The notes: generated from the letters alone by a model not told the origin. Counted from the first letter of the stretch, positions 47,170 through 57,822 are shown. The stretch: DNA of 64,000 nucleotides from Thermostichus lividus PCC 6715 (GCF_002754935.1 NZ_CP018092.1:2462501-2526500); one strand, 5' to 3'. Numbers and translations: made by a program.

Positions 47170-49893
47170 ATGGCGATGTCTCATGCCTACGATATTTTGC
47201 GAGCTGGTCATCAGCCCCTGCGCCCTCTGTTTGCCCCCCGCAGTGTGGCTGTGGTGGGAGCCACCGAAAAAGACGGTAGTGTCGGGCGGACTCTGCTTTG
47301 GAATTTAATTCAGTCTCCCTTTGGCGGCACTGTCTTTCCGGTGAATCCACGGCGCTCCTCGGTGTTGGGGATTAAAGCCTACCCAACGGTTGGGGCGATC
47401 GCTGAGCCAGTGGATTTAGCGGTGATTGCTACCCCTGCTGCCACGGTGCCTGCGGTGATGCAAGAGTGTGCAGCGGCAGGGGTCAAAAGTGCCATTATTA
47501 TCTCCGCTGGGTTTCGGGAAATTGGAGCTGCTGGCTTAGGGTTGGAAGAAGAAATTCTAGCGATCGCCCAGAAGGCACGGATGCGCGTCATTGGCCCCAA
47601 CTGTTTGGGAGTCATGTGTCCGCCGACGGGGTTAAACGCCACCTTTGCGGCAACCATGGCGCACAGTGGCCATGTGGGTTTTATTAGCCAAAGTGGTGCG
47701 CTGTGCACCTCAATTTTGGATTGGAGTCTCCAAGAAAATGTTGGCTTTAGTGCCTTTATCTCGATTGGCACGATGCTGGATGTGGGCTGGGGCGATCTGA
47801 TTTATTACCTAGGCGATGACCCCCAAACCCGCTGCATTGTCATCTATATGGAGTCGCTGGGGGATGCCCGCTCTTTTTTATCCGCTGCCCGGGAAGTGGC
47901 CTACGTCAAGCCCATCATTGTGATTAAAGCCGGGCGTACAGCAGCAGCGGCGCAAGCTGCCGCCTCCCATACCGGGGCGCTGATGGGGTCAGATGCCGTG
48001 TTTGATGCGGCTCTACAGCGGTGTGGGGTGCTGCGGGTGGACACGATTGCCGATCTCTTTGATATGGCGGAGGTACTAGATAAACAAGCCCGGCCTAAGG
48101 GGTCACGCCTGACGATTCTGACCAACGCGGGGGGGCCTGGGGTGTTGGCTACCGATGCCCTGATCCGTGCGGGGGGGCAGTTAGCGCAGCTATCCACCGA
48201 GACCGTGGCGGTATTAGATCAGCTCTTGCCTGCGGCGTGGAGTCATGGTAACCCTGTGGATATTTTGGGGGACGCCACCCCCGATCGCTACCTCAAAGCC
48301 CTACAACACTGTGAGACGGATCCCAACAGTGACGGGTTATTGGTGGTGCTGACCCCCCAAGCCATGACCGATCCGCTGGCGATCGCCCAGGATCTGGCGC
48401 ACTATGTCCAAACCCGCACCAGCAGTACCAAACCTATTCTGGCCAGTTGGATGGGCGGCCAAGGGGTTAAAGACGGCGAGAGGCTGCTCAACCAAGCGGG
48501 CATTCCTACCTATGCCTACGCCGATACCGCCGCCCGTATTTTTAGCTATATGTGGCGCTACAGCGACCACTTGCAGGCTCTCTACGAAACCCCTGTGCTG
48601 CCACGCACCCTTGGCACCAATCATCCAGACCGAGAGCATGTAACCCAGTTATTGACCCAACTACGCCAAGAGGGACGCACCCTCCTGAACGAGTGGGAGG
48701 CAAAGTCAGTACTAGCAGCCTACGGGATTCCCGTGGTTGAGACCCACATTGCCACCACTGAAGCCGAGGCCGTTACTGCTGCTGATCGTATGGGCTATCC
48801 AGTGGTGCTCAAACTCTACTCCCCCACCATTACCCATAAGACTGATGTGGGCGGGGTTGCGTTGAACTTACCAGATGCAGGGGCAGTGGCCACGGCCTAC
48901 CGCACCATTCAAACTAACGTTGCTCAAGCTGTCGGCGCCGAGCATTTTGCAGGGGTCACCGTTCAGCCAATGATTCCGTGGAAAGGCTTTGAGTTGATTT
49001 TAGGCTGCTCCACCGATGCCCAGTTTGGGCCGGTGATCCTCTTTGGTACCGGTGGCCAACTGGTGGAGGTACTGGAGGACACGGCGATCGCCCTGCCACC
49101 CCTAAATACCACCTTGGCACGGCGGCTACTCCAACAAACCAAAATTGCCCGCGCCTTTGCGGGAGTACGGGGTTGGCCCCCCGTTAACTTAGCCATTCTT
49201 GAAGATCTACTGGTGCGCTTCAGCCTCTTAGTCGTAGAGCAACCTTGGATTCAGGAAATTGACATTAACCCGCTGCTCGTTGCCCCGCCAGAGCGGGTCG
49301 TGGCTCTAGATGCGCGGATTGTTCTCCATCGAAGCGAAGCCGTCATCCCCAAGCCAGCGATCCGTCCCTATCCCAGTCAATATGTCTCGCCGTGGCAGCT
49401 ACGGGATGGTACACCGGTGCTCATTCGTCCGATTCGCCCGGAGGATGAACCCCTCATGCGGCAGTACCATGCCACCCTTTCAGAGCAGAGTGTTTATTTG
49501 CGTTACTTTCATCTGATGAAGCTCTCGCAGCGGGTAGCCCACGATCGCCTCGTCCGCATCTGTTTTGTCGATTACGATCGAGAAATAGCCTTAGTGGCAG
49601 AGCGTCAGACCCCAACAGGCTCAGAAATCATCGCTGCTGGCCGCCTCAGTAAAGATCACGTTGGCAATACGGCCGAATTTTCGATGCTTGTAAGCGATCC
49701 GTGGCAGCGGCAGGGTCTAGGGACAGAATTAATGCACCGCCTCATTCAAATTGCCCGGGATGAAGGCTTAAGCGCACTCCATGCCTACGTCCTCAAAGAT
49801 AATGAGGGGATGATCCGTATTTGCCGCCATTGGCACTTTGAGTTTACCCCCGGGGATGATCCTACCGTGTGGTTTGTGCGGTTGTGCCTCTAG
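47170..49893 (+). CDS. ADP-forming acyl-CoA synthetase fused to GNAT acetyltransferase
   Basis: The 907-residue fusion has an N-terminal CoA-binding domain ([20 protein letters not shown]), the CoA-ligase domains with phospho-His context [12 protein letters not shown], an ATP-grasp domain (about 495-720, [20 protein letters not shown]) and a C-terminal GNAT acetyltransferase ([12 protein letters not shown]-like start, [19 protein letters not shown] with the acetyl-CoA loop). This is the layout of Salmonella Pat/YfiQ, which acetylates lysines and regulates acetyl-CoA synthetase. Whether the ligase half is active is not shown by sequence. GAGG precedes ATG 47170. Confidence 0.9.
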   Translation: MAMSHAYDILRAGHQPLRPLFAPRSVAVVGATEKDGSVGRTLLWNLIQSPFGGTVFPVNPRRSSVLGIKAYPTVGAIAEPVDLAVIATPAATVPAVMQECAAAGVKSAIIISAGFREIGAAGLGLEEEILAIAQKARMRVIGPNCLGVMCPPTGLNATFAATMAHSGHVGFISQSGALCTSILDWSLQENVGFSAFISIGTMLDVGWGDLIYYLGDDPQTRCIVIYMESLGDARSFLSAAREVAYVKPIIVIKAGRTAAAAQAAASHTGALMGSDAVFDAALQRCGVLRVDTIADLFDMAEVLDKQARPKGSRLTILTNAGGPGVLATDALIRAGGQLAQLSTETVAVLDQLLPAAWSHGNPVDILGDATPDRYLKALQHCETDPNSDGLLVVLTPQAMTDPLAIAQDLAHYVQTRTSSTKPILASWMGGQGVKDGERLLNQAGIPTYAYADTAARIFSYMWRYSDHLQALYETPVLPRTLGTNHPDREHVTQLLTQLRQEGRTLLNEWEAKSVLAAYGIPVVETHIATTEAEAVTAADRMGYPVVLKLYSPTITHKTDVGGVALNLPDAGAVATAYRTIQTNVAQAVGAEHFAGVTVQPMIPWKGFELILGCSTDAQFGPVILFGTGGQLVEVLEDTAIALPPLNTTLARRLLQQTKIARAFAGVRGWPPVNLAILEDLLVRFSLLVVEQPWIQEIDINPLLVAPPERVVALDARIVLHRSEAVIPKPAIRPYPSQYVSPWQLRDGTPVLIRPIRPEDEPLMRQYHATLSEQSVYLRYFHLMKLSQRVAHDRLVRICFVDYDREIALVAERQTPTGSEIIAAGRLSKDHVGNTAEFSMLVSDPWQRQGLGTELMHRLIQIARDEGLSALHAYVLKDNEGMIRICRHWHFEFTPGDDPTVWFVRLCL

Positions 49894-50105
49894 TGCTCGA
49901 ATTGGCGATCGCCACGGCTTGCATCTAGCCACTCAAATAAACTGTCCAGTTGCTCTAGGCTAATGAGACCATACTGCCAAAGGATGATGGGCAATGATCC
50001 TTGCTGCTGCTGCCACTGCCGCAGTGCCATGGCAATACTTTCTGGTGGCAAGGCCAGATCGCGTTCAAGGTAGTGGAGCAACTGGGGAGAATAGCGCATG
50101 GTCAT
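49890..50105 (-). CDS. DUF2949 small protein
   Basis: The 71-residue helical protein contains [20 protein letters not shown] and [20 protein letters not shown], the pattern of the cyanobacterial DUF2949 family, whose function is unknown. A start at the third codon (MRYSPQLL) is equally possible. It converges with the acyl-CoA ligase fusion, the stops overlapping by four bases. Confidence 0.72.
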   Translation of the reverse strand: MTMRYSPQLLHYLERDLALPPESIAMALRQWQQQQGSLPIILWQYGLISLEQLDSLFEWLDASRGDRQFEH

Positions 50106-50304
50106 TTAGAGGATAGCGGTGGCCAACTGTCAAGAGGAAACAGCGCAACATAAGACCTGAAGTATAGCAGCCTGATTCTAATTGAGGGATGTCTGTAACA
50201 AAAACAGCATATTTCTGAGAATTGTCTGCCGCCGGATTGCAATGTTTCGCAGCATACCCTTAAGATAATTAAAAAACCCGCTCTTTTTGTAAATTTTTAT
50301 TACA

Positions 50305-51114
50305 ATGTTTCAGCAGACGTCTCAGTGGCTGCGGCAATTCGCCTTGGTATTCGTCCTTTCTACCCTGTGTTGGCTGGGGGCGATCGCCCCGGCTCACAGC
50401 TTTAACAACCCTGAGTTGCTACCCGCCCAAGCCACCAACATCGTGGACCTAGCGGGCATTTTAACCCCGGTGCAAAAAGAGCGCCTCGATGCAGAGCTAG
50501 CGGAGTTTGAAGCCCAAACCGGCTGGAAGTTGCGAGTGCTCACCCAGTACGATCGCACCCCCGGGCTAGCAGTACGGGACTTTTGGCAGCTTGATGACCG
50601 CAGTATTTTATTAGTGGCAGACTCCCGTGGCGGCAATATCCTTAACTTTAATGTGGGGGATACCGCCTACCGTGTTCTCCAGCGTACCTTTTGGGTCGAG
50701 TTGCAAACCCGCTTTGGCAATCAATACTTTGTGCGGGACAACGGCGAAGATCAGGCAATTCTCCAATCCCTTGCCGCCATTGAAACCTGCCTTGCTCAGG
50801 GCGGCTGCCGTGCTGTACCGGGGTTGCCAAAAGAGCAGTGGATTCTCACCTTAGCCACCTCCGTCTTTGGTGGTCTCATTCTGGGATTTGTGGCGCGTCC
50901 TCGCCGTAGCGATCAACTCATTGCCTGGAAATGGGTGCTGCTCTTTTCACCCCTGTGGGGAATGCTCTTTTTTGCCTTTGGCTTAGGCCCCGTCCTAGTG
51001 CGTACCCATGAATGGCTGCCCCTATTGCGTAATGTGGCTGGGTTTGCCTTAGGCTCGATTGTGGCCTTTTTAATTCCCTTCCCCACCGCCAGCCCACCAG
51101 TGCTTGAAGAGTGA
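50305..51114 (+). CDS. psb32: Photosystem II repair protein Psb32-like (TPM domain)
   Basis: The 269-residue protein has a signal peptide (LVFVLSTLCWLGAIAPAHS) and a lumenal TPM/Repair-PSII domain (VDLAGILTPVQKERLDAELAEF; GWKLRVLTQYDRTP; ILLVADSRGGNILNF). Two or three C-terminal membrane segments follow. Psb32 protects photosystem II from photodamage and speeds repair in Synechocystis. The upstream 200 bases (50106-50304) are AT-rich just before the start (AATTAAAAAACCCG) and probably carry the promoter. Confidence 0.88.
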   Translation: MFQQTSQWLRQFALVFVLSTLCWLGAIAPAHSFNNPELLPAQATNIVDLAGILTPVQKERLDAELAEFEAQTGWKLRVLTQYDRTPGLAVRDFWQLDDRSILLVADSRGGNILNFNVGDTAYRVLQRTFWVELQTRFGNQYFVRDNGEDQAILQSLAAIETCLAQGGCRAVPGLPKEQWILTLATSVFGGLILGFVARPRRSDQLIAWKWVLLFSPLWGMLFFAFGLGPVLVRTHEWLPLLRNVAGFALGSIVAFLIPFPTASPPVLEE

Positions 51115-51200
51115 TCTAGCCTTCCTAGCGGGGGCAATAGTTTTGCGCCTAGGATAGAGATGCCCTGGGCAGTTCCGATGGCCATCTTGCTACGCCTACT

Positions 51201-52190
51201 ATGAGCACGACTACTTTTGCTATCCGTCGCCAAGCGCCCCAAGGAGACCCTTACTGGCAGACCTTTGCGCTTGAAATTGATCCCGGTCAAACGGTTCTGG
51301 ATGCCCTCAACCAAATCAAGTGGTATCACGACGGCACCCTCAGCTTTCGTAAGAATTGCCGTAACACCATTTGTGGCAGTTGTGCCATGACGATTAATGG
51401 CCGCTCTGCCCTTGCCTGCCAGCAGAGTGTCCGCGCCGAGTTAGCCAATAGCCTCACCCCCAACCAGATTGCGATCGCCCCGTTGGGGAACTTACCTGTA
51501 CTGCGGGATCTAGTGGTGGATATGACCGACTTCTGGCAAAAATTAGCCGCCGTGGATCCCTACGTCAGCACCGCCGCCCGCCAGATTCCAGAGCGGGAAT
51601 TTCTGCAATCCCCCCAAGACCGCGATAAGCTCAATGCCGCGGGCAACTGTATTCTCTGTGGTGCTTGCTATGGTGCCTGTAATGCCGTGGAGGTCAATGC
51701 AGCGTTTGTTGGCCCCCATGCCCTAGCCAAAGCCGCTCGCCTTGTGGCCGACACCCGCGACAGCGCCACCCCAGAGCGCTTAAGCCAATATAACAATGCC
51801 GAGAGTGGCGTATGGGGATGTACCCGCTGTTTTAACTGCAATACGGTGTGTCCAGTGGGGGTGGCTCCCCTGGATCGCATTAGTGAGGTCAAGCAGGGGA
51901 TCTTGGCAACAGCACCCGTGGCCAGCCGCAATCAAGACCGTCCCCTACGCCACCGCCAAGTCTTGGTAGAACTGGTCAAGGAAGGGGGCTGGGTGGATGA
52001 GCGCAAATTTGGCCTGCGAGTTGTGGGCAATCGGTTTCGGGATGTAGCAGGCGTAACCAGTATCATCCCTTTAGGTTGGCGGCTCGTGCGACGGGGTAAG
52101 TTTCCGCTGCGATTTGAGAAATCTGCTGGCCACGCCCAGATAGCAGCAGTGATAACGGCGGTGCAGCGATCCAGCCAACTCGCTAGATAA
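51201..52190 (+). CDS. sdhB: Succinate dehydrogenase/fumarate reductase iron-sulfur subunit
   Basis: The 329-residue protein has the plant-type ferredoxin domain (CRNTICGSCAMTINGRSALAC for the 2Fe-2S cluster, cysteines at expected spacing) and then two cluster motifs, CILCGACYGACNAV and CTRCFNCNTVCPVG. This is the iron-sulfur subunit that passes electrons from SdhA to quinone in the thylakoid or plasma membrane. No sdhA is adjacent, as is normal in cyanobacteria where the subunits are scattered. The protein is longer than E. coli SdhB, as in other cyanobacteria. Confidence 0.93.
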   Translation: MSTTTFAIRRQAPQGDPYWQTFALEIDPGQTVLDALNQIKWYHDGTLSFRKNCRNTICGSCAMTINGRSALACQQSVRAELANSLTPNQIAIAPLGNLPVLRDLVVDMTDFWQKLAAVDPYVSTAARQIPEREFLQSPQDRDKLNAAGNCILCGACYGACNAVEVNAAFVGPHALAKAARLVADTRDSATPERLSQYNNAESGVWGCTRCFNCNTVCPVGVAPLDRISEVKQGILATAPVASRNQDRPLRHRQVLVELVKEGGWVDERKFGLRVVGNRFRDVAGVTSIIPLGWRLVRRGKFPLRFEKSAGHAQIAAVITAVQRSSQLAR

Positions 52191-52318
52191 TCCCTACGGT
52201 GTGGAATGATGCACTGGCATTGATTACATCAACCCCAAAAGGGGAGACATGGCTGAGCATCGCTGAGTTGCAGAAGGTCTGCATCACCTAGGCGAAGACG
52301 ACTGATGAGCGGAAATGC

Positions 52319-52755
52319 TTGTCTGAAGTCAGCTCTGGTATGGTCACGAATCGTCGGTTCGCCAAGGCTATGAGTCGAGCTGGGTGGCGACAAATCAGAA
52401 CCATGGGTGAGGCTAAGTCCAACATGATTGCAGACCGGGACGTGAGAGTCATCAGTCGATGGGATCCCACCTCTCAGATCTGCTCCTGTTGCAGTTATCG
52501 GTGGGGGAAGTTAAAATTTTCTATTCGGTCTGTGCTGCGCCTCAACTGTGGGGCTGAACACGATAGAGACGAGAATGCCAGCAACAATATTTTGGTGGCA
52601 GGACGATGCCGGCCGAATGAGCGCGTGAGTCAGTGTCAGACCTCCTTGGAGGCAGTTGGCGATGATCCGCTTATCCAGTCCGCTTATCCATCAGGAGGGT
52701 GCTTAATGCAACCAGACTGGGAATCCCCGTCTTTTAGGACGATGGAGGATGTCAA
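52319..52755 (+). pseudogene. Decayed tnpB relic with right-end hairpin
   Basis: The frame keeps only the C-terminal TnpB features: RFAKAMSRAGWRQI, a zinc-finger remnant (ICSCCSYRWG... LRLNCGAEHDRDENASNNI) with the RuvC-III acid, then unrelated residues. At 52719-52755 a right-end-like sequence follows: GGAATCCCCGTC, TTTTAGGACGATGG, ending ATGTCAA (TCAA 52752-52755). The 5' half of tnpB and the left end are gone. DNA from 52191 to 52318 has no gene I recognise. Confidence 0.7.
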
Positions 52756-53044
52756 AACTCCCTCGGCTCCCTCTGAGCAGTTAACGGAACTCGCCCTCAG
52801 GATTCGCACTGCGGCACAACAGGCAGCGGGGGATGTGGTTGAGTTGCTGGCGCTGCTGCGGCTGCTTGAAGAGCTGCACCGCGATATTTGTGACAATCAG
52901 TTTCAGGCGGTACTGCCCACGAACCGCCAAGCTCTGTACAAGCTCCTCAGGGAAATCGAACGCAACGGCGGCTGGCCCTATATTCCCCGCAAGAAACTGG
53001 AAGCCTTTTTAGCGGCGATGGATGAGACACCCGATGAATGTTGA
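52742..53044 (+). CDS. Unknown small protein whose start lies in an IS right end
   Basis: The 100-residue protein from ATG 52742 is helical, with LALRIRTAAQQAAGDVVEL and RQALYKLLREIERNGGWPYI. The frame stays open upstream into the tnpB relic, so this ATG is the first that is not clearly transposon protein. ATGGAGGATGTCAA is also the IS right end, so the IS supplies the start and first few codons. The original N-terminus may have been replaced. The next gene overlaps its last 11 bases. Confidence 0.6.
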   Translation: MEDVKTPSAPSEQLTELALRIRTAAQQAAGDVVELLALLRLLEELHRDICDNQFQAVLPTNRQALYKLLREIERNGGWPYIPRKKLEAFLAAMDETPDEC

Positions 53045-54011
53045 GCGCTGGTTGATGCGGCAGGAGGCACAGTGGCTTGAGCTAGAGCAATTGCTCAACC
53101 GGGCTGAGACTAAGGGGATTGGCGCTCTGTCTGCTGCGGACATTTGTCGCCTGAGTCAGCTGTACCGCTTGGTTAGCGCGGATCTGGCACGGGCAAAAAC
53201 CCGACGGCTCGGCAGTCATCTTGTCAACTATTTGCAAGGTCTGACGCTGCGCAGCTACAGCCAAGTGTATCAGGGAAGGCAGCCGGAAGACTGGCGTAAG
53301 GTGCTCTGGTTTTTTCAGCGGGGGTTTCCCGACGTGGTGCAGCAAACGTGGCCGCAAACAGCCGTGGCCGTTGGTGTATTTATGGTGGCGTTGGCGATGG
53401 GTTGGTGGTACACATGGGCCGATCGCCAATTTATGGAACTGGTGGTGCCCCCGAACATTATTTCCTTGGTGGAGGATCAAGGCAAGTTGTGGATGGGGTC
53501 TATTGTGGGCATTGAGCCGTTGGCCTCTAGTTCCATCATGACCAATAACATTAGTGTGGCCGTTGCAACTCTTGCGGGGGGGATTTTCGGCGGGTTGGGC
53601 ACCCTCTACATTCTTTGGACGAATGGGATTCACATTGGGGCGATCGCCGCCTTTGTGGCACAAAATGATCTCTCGTATCCCTTTTGGGCGTTTGTCAGCC
53701 CCCATGGTGCCCTTGAGTTGCCAGCGATCTTTCTGGCGGGGGCGGCGGGGCTGCTGCTGGGGCAAGGACTGCTTTTTCCAAGGCGGTATCGTCGCTTTAG
53801 CGCCCTGAAACGCAATGGTACCTTGGCCGCTCAACTGATGTTTGGGGTGGTGCCTCTCTTGGTTATTGCTGGGATTATTGAAGGCTTCTGGTCACCCAGT
53901 CCGCTCATTCCCAATAGTTTGAAGTACCTTTCAGGCTTAGGACTGTTTTTGGCATTACTCTTTTATTTGGCTTGGCCACTGGAGCGATCGCCCACCCGTG
54001 GGAGAGAATAA
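53034..54011 (+). CDS. SpoIIM-like (DUF95) integral membrane protein
   Basis: From ATG 53034 this is about 325 residues. A helical N-terminal region ([20 protein letters not shown]) precedes five or six membrane segments, including [20 protein letters not shown] and [20 protein letters not shown], the signature block of the Stage II sporulation M family. Non-sporulating bacteria carry this family widely, often with unknown roles in membrane remodelling. It overlaps the upstream gene by 11 bases, so the two are likely coupled. ilvD follows after about 45 bases. Confidence 0.85.
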   Translation: MNVERWLMRQEAQWLELEQLLNRAETKGIGALSAADICRLSQLYRLVSADLARAKTRRLGSHLVNYLQGLTLRSYSQVYQGRQPEDWRKVLWFFQRGFPDVVQQTWPQTAVAVGVFMVALAMGWWYTWADRQFMELVVPPNIISLVEDQGKLWMGSIVGIEPLASSSIMTNNISVAVATLAGGIFGGLGTLYILWTNGIHIGAIAAFVAQNDLSYPFWAFVSPHGALELPAIFLAGAAGLLLGQGLLFPRRYRRFSALKRNGTLAAQLMFGVVPLLVIAGIIEGFWSPSPLIPNSLKYLSGLGLFLALLFYLAWPLERSPTRGRE

Positions 54012-54055
54012 AACAATATCCAACTGAATTTTTGCAAGCCGATCGCAGGAACACC

Positions 54056-55738
54056 ATGGCAGACAATTGGCGCAGTCGTATTATTACTGAAGGCATTCAG
54101 CGCACCCCCAACCGAGCAATGCTGCGAGCCGTTGGGTTTGGCGACGAGGATTTCAGTAAGCCCATTGTTGGCGTTGCCAGCGCCCATAGCACGATTACCC
54201 CCTGCAATATGGGCATTGCCCCCCTCGCTAGTCGTGCCGAAGCAGGGATTCGCGCCGCAGGGGGGATGCCCCAATTATTTGGCACCATCACCGTCAGCGA
54301 CGGGATTTCGATGGGCACCGAAGGCATGAAGTATTCCCTCGTCTCGCGGGATGTCATTGCCGACTCCATTGAAACCGCCTGTAACGCCCAGAGTATGGAT
54401 GGGGTGTTGGCAATCGGCGGTTGCGACAAAAATATGCCGGGCGCGATGATCGCCATGGCACGGATGAATATTCCAGCCATTTTTGTCTATGGTGGCACCA
54501 TTAAGCCGGGTCAATGGCAGGGGAATGATCTCACCGTGGTGAGCGCCTTTGAAGCGGTGGGGCAGTACAGTGCTGGCAAAATGAGTGATGCCACCCTCCA
54601 CGCTATTGAACACCATGCCTGTCCGGGGGCTGGCTCCTGCGGCGGCATGTTTACCGCTAATACGATGTCCTCTGCCTTTGAAGCCATGGGGATGAGCTTG
54701 ATGTATTCCTCCACCATGAGCGCTGAGGACGCAGAAAAGGCTGACAGCACGGAACTGGCTGGTAAAGTTCTTGTGGAGGCCATTCGTCAAAACCTACGCC
54801 CCCGCGATATTATTACCCGCCAGTCTATTGAAAATGCCCTCAGTGTGATTATGGCGGTGGGTGGCTCAACCAATGCAGTTCTACACTTTCTGGCGATCGC
54901 CCACAGTGCCGAAGTGCCCTTAACGATCGATGACTTCGAGACCATTCGCCAGCGGGTGCCCGTCCTGTGCGACCTCAAACCCTCCGGCAAATACGTCACC
55001 GCCGATCTGCATCGAGCGGGGGGAATTCCCCAAGTCATGAAAATGCTGCTCAACCATGGGCTGCTGCACGGCGACTGCATCACCATTACCGGCGAGACCA
55101 TTGCCGAGCGACTGCGGCATGTGCCCGACACGCCTGACCCTCACCAAGATGTGATCCGTCCCTTCGAGACACCGCTCTACTCCACCGGCCACCTGACTAT
55201 CCTCAAAGGCAACTTGGCCACCGAAGGGGCTGTTGCTAAAATCTCTGGGGTCAAGAACCCCAAAATCACTGGCCCTGCGCGCGTCTTTGACTCTGAAGAA
55301 GCCTGTTTAGATGCAATTTTAGCCAACACGATCAATCCCGGCGATATTATCGTTATTCGCTACGAAGGTCCAGTGGGCGGACCAGGAATGCGGGAAATGC
55401 TTGCCCCTACCTCCGCCATCATTGGCGCTGGCTTAGGCGATAGCGTTGGCCTCATTACCGATGGCCGCTTCTCAGGGGGAACCTACGGCATGGTGGTGGG
55501 GCATGTTGCGCCAGAGGCAGCCGTCGGCGGTACAATTGCCCTTGTGGAAGAGGGAGACTCAATTACCATTGATGCCCATCAGCGACTACTTCAGCTCAAT
55601 GTCAGTGAGGCGGAACTCGCTAAGCGGCGCTCAGCGTGGCACCCCCCCGCACCGCGTTATACCCGTGGGGTGTTGGCAAAGTATGCCAAGTTGGTCTCCT
55701 CCAGTAGCTTGGGGGCGGTGACCGATCGCTTCACCTAG
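54056..55738 (+). CDS. ilvD: Dihydroxy-acid dehydratase
   Basis: The 560-residue IlvD dehydrates 2,3-dihydroxy-acids in valine, leucine and isoleucine synthesis. Fe-S cluster cysteines are in [27 protein letters not shown] and [20 protein letters not shown]. The C-terminal [23 protein letters not shown] is diagnostic. I chose ATG 54056 ([13 protein letters not shown]). The frame runs upstream to 53972 inside the SpoIIM-like gene without conserved residues. Confidence 0.96.
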   Translation: MADNWRSRIITEGIQRTPNRAMLRAVGFGDEDFSKPIVGVASAHSTITPCNMGIAPLASRAEAGIRAAGGMPQLFGTITVSDGISMGTEGMKYSLVSRDVIADSIETACNAQSMDGVLAIGGCDKNMPGAMIAMARMNIPAIFVYGGTIKPGQWQGNDLTVVSAFEAVGQYSAGKMSDATLHAIEHHACPGAGSCGGMFTANTMSSAFEAMGMSLMYSSTMSAEDAEKADSTELAGKVLVEAIRQNLRPRDIITRQSIENALSVIMAVGGSTNAVLHFLAIAHSAEVPLTIDDFETIRQRVPVLCDLKPSGKYVTADLHRAGGIPQVMKMLLNHGLLHGDCITITGETIAERLRHVPDTPDPHQDVIRPFETPLYSTGHLTILKGNLATEGAVAKISGVKNPKITGPARVFDSEEACLDAILANTINPGDIIVIRYEGPVGGPGMREMLAPTSAIIGAGLGDSVGLITDGRFSGGTYGMVVGHVAPEAAVGGTIALVEEGDSITIDAHQRLLQLNVSEAELAKRRSAWHPPAPRYTRGVLAKYAKLVSSSSLGAVTDRFT

Positions 55739-55818
55739 AAACGGGTGGCCAGCGGCAAACTGCATAAAACAACGGCAACCACCGTAGGACGCTACCAAGC
55801 CGCATCCCTTTTGTTGCT

Positions 55819-56205
55819 ATGCCTTATACCCTTGTGCAACGCTTTGTCAGCCTTGGTCTGCTCATGGCCGGTGTCGGTCTTGCTCCCGGTGCCTTTGCCC
55901 AACGCTTGCCCCGCCTACGCCAAGGGATGAACTATCCAGAGGCGCGTGAGCAGTTGATTGCCCGCGGGTGGCAGCCTGTTGTCAATCCAGTTATGCTAGA
56001 GGTCACGAATACCACTCCCATTGTGGCTTATCTCATTAGCCAAGGGTTTAGTGAGTTGATTGGCTGTCAGCCCTTTGGTGTGGATGTCTGTGCCTTTCAG
56101 TTCCGTAACCGCCACGGCCATATCCTAGAAATTGCCACCGTGCATTTGGGGGTGACACCGGGCGGTACCATTACCAGTTGGGTTGTGCGGCGCAATACGC
56201 CTTGA
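55819..56205 (+). CDS. Small secreted protein of unknown function
   Basis: The 128-residue protein has a clear signal peptide (VSLGLLMAGVGLAPGAFAQ). The mature part opens LPRLRQGMNYPEAREQLIARGW, a pattern common in periplasmic cyanobacterial proteins, and contains two Cys (IGCQPFGVDVCAFQF) likely to form a disulfide. No catalytic motif is visible. It follows ilvD by 80 bases on the same strand. Confidence 0.65.
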   Translation: MPYTLVQRFVSLGLLMAGVGLAPGAFAQRLPRLRQGMNYPEAREQLIARGWQPVVNPVMLEVTNTTPIVAYLISQGFSELIGCQPFGVDVCAFQFRNRHGHILEIATVHLGVTPGGTITSWVVRRNTP

Positions 56206-56305
56206 GCTAGGTTCTACAAACGCATTTGCTAGGGGCAGGTGATTTGGCTAATGCGATGAAGGTATTGCGTTAACAGCGCCTTTACGAGTTCGTTTGTGGA
56301 CTACG

Positions 56306-56341
56306 TAAGAATCCCCCGACGTTAGTCGGTGGGAGTGTCAA
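56306..56341 (+). repeat. Solo IS605-type right end
   Basis: GTAAGAATCCCCCGAC is followed by GTTA and GTCGGTGGG, ending GTGTCAA (TCAA 56338-56341). The hairpin CCGAC/GTCGG flanked by CCC/GGG and the terminal TGTCAA match the right ends of the tnpB elements at 3124, 8754 and 62206. No tnpB lies upstream, so this is an isolated end. Confidence 0.65.
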
Positions 56342-56351
56342 CAGACATTGC

Positions 56352-57146
56352 CTAGACATCTGGAATGAGCGCCAAATTAGCAGTATCTACCGTGTAGAAC
56401 CCTGCCGGCACCGCAGCGGTAGGGCGGGCACAAATAACACTGTCGGACGGTCCAGCAATGACAACTAAATTAGCACTAGTTGAGCACGGGACTTGCACAA
56501 GTTCATAGCTGCTCAGGAGTTGGCCGCCGGGGCTATTATTCACTACCACCACCTGTGGGTTGTTATTAGCATTAGCAATACTGCCTGCCACTGCGCCAGC
56601 GACAGCGGCAGAGGACAGCCCAATGGCAAGGTTGCCCCAAAAGCCACCCCCCCAGTAACGAGGTGTTGGATACCATGGCCGATTCCCATTCCACCACCAG
56701 TGGTTCCAGCCCGGTCGCCAACGTGGGTTCACAATAATGTTGTTATTGTTCCAGCGATTATTTCGCCAGCTGCGATTATTAATATTAACGTTATTCCAAT
56801 TGCGGTTACGCCGGTCAACATTGATATTATTCCAGTTGCGATTACGGCGATCAATGTTAAGGTTTGTCCGATCAATGTTGCGAATACTATTCGGGCGATT
56901 ATTGCGGTTGCGAATGACATTCCGGTTAATGTTGGCGTTGCCCTCAAGATTCCAAAGGTTGTTGCGGTTTACACGATTACTAAGGTTGCGCTCACGGTTA
57001 AGCGCCCCGCCAAGGTTGCCCCGCCCGCCGCCGCGATTGGCAAGGGCAGGCAGCGGATTAACCAGTGCTGCCAACAGCAGCGTAATGAGCACTCCTCGCC
57101 CAACAGCAAGGGGATAGTTGAGGAGTGAGAGTGAGTTGCGCATCAT
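56352..57146 (-). CDS. Secreted Asn/Arg-rich protein with Trp-rich and C-terminal conserved domains
   Basis: The 264-residue protein has a signal peptide (GVLITLLLAALVNPLPALA). A long low-complexity Asn/Arg repeat (about residues 38-140, units like NRNWNNINVDRR) follows, then a conserved Trp block (NPRWRPGWNHWWWNG, PWYPTPRYWGGGFWG), a glycine/alanine segment that may cross a membrane, and a C-terminal domain (PGGQLLSSYELVQVPC... DSVICARPTAAVPAGFYTVD). I do not recognise it. The downstream-facing paralogue at 57262 has the same Trp block and C-terminal domain without the Asn/Arg repeats. Confidence 0.7.
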   Translation of the reverse strand: MMRNSLSLLNYPLAVGRGVLITLLLAALVNPLPALANRGGGRGNLGGALNRERNLSNRVNRNNLWNLEGNANINRNVIRNRNNRPNSIRNIDRTNLNIDRRNRNWNNINVDRRNRNWNNVNINNRSWRNNRWNNNNIIVNPRWRPGWNHWWWNGNRPWYPTPRYWGGGFWGNLAIGLSSAAVAGAVAGSIANANNNPQVVVVNNSPGGQLLSSYELVQVPCSTSANLVVIAGPSDSVICARPTAAVPAGFYTVDTANLALIPDV

Positions 57147-57261
57147 CCAGTCATCCTTTAAGATACAGAGCTAGGGGGTCTATCGGCTTAGGCACCAGCC
57201 GTTACCCCGCGTGATGGGACGTTGGGACAGGGTTATTCTTGATCCAAACACCAAACATGAC

Positions 57262-57822
57262 TTACTGCGGCACAAGGGATAGCGTTTCTGGATCAACAAT
57301 ATAGACACCGCTGGGTACCATAGCGGTGGGTTGGGCACAAATGACACTCCCTTCTGGCCCGCGGATCACTACTAAGTTGGAGGTGTTCGCGCTATTACAG
57401 GGTACCTGCATCAAACTGTAGCTAGAGAGCAACTGCCCTCCTGGACTGGTCACAACTACAGTGGGTTCCGACTGTTCTGCTGCCACGCTCCCAGCAACTG
57501 CTCCGGCAACGATACCCCCCCAAAAGCCCCCGCCCCAATATACCCGATTGGGATACCAAGGGCGACTCCCATTCCACCACCAGTTGCCTAAGCCTGGATT
57601 CCAGCGGGGATTAACAATTGCGTTATTGTAGCGGTAGCGTGGCGCTGCCGGGGTGACATCTACACCGCCACGGGGGGTGATATCAACAGGGCCACGAGGT
57701 GGGTTGCCGGCCGGTCGCCCACGTCCGCGAGGAGCCGCCATTACTGACAGGGCACTGCTTCCCAAAAAGGCTATGCCGGTTATGAACACGGGGAGCGATC
57801 GCCAGCGCGGTGGCTGAATCAT
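57262..57822 (-). CDS. Secreted Trp-rich paralogue of the 56352 gene
   Basis: The 186-residue protein has a signal segment (LPVFITGIAFLGSSALSVMAA), a short Pro/Arg/Gly-rich linker, the Trp block NPRWNPGLGNWWWNGSRPWY, a glycine/alanine segment (WGGIVAGAVAGSVAA), and the C-terminal domain ending GVYIVDPETLSLVPQ. It is clearly homologous to the neighbouring protein. The two genes are tandem on the minus strand with 115 bases between. Function is unknown. Confidence 0.7.
   Translation of the reverse strand: MIQPPRWRSLPVFITGIAFLGSSALSVMAAPRGRGRPAGNPPRGPVDITPRGGVDVTPAAPRYRYNNAIVNPRWNPGLGNWWWNGSRPWYPNRVYWGGGFWGGIVAGAVAGSVAAEQSEPTVVVTSPGGQLLSSYSLMQVPCNSANTSNLVVIRGPEGSVICAQPTAMVPSGVYIVDPETLSLVPQ

Noticed and set aside
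56493-57128. A 211-codon ORF antisense to the Asn/Arg-rich gene
   Set aside because: It stays open because the repeat codons lack stops in that frame. The minus-strand protein has a signal peptide and a paralogue next door.
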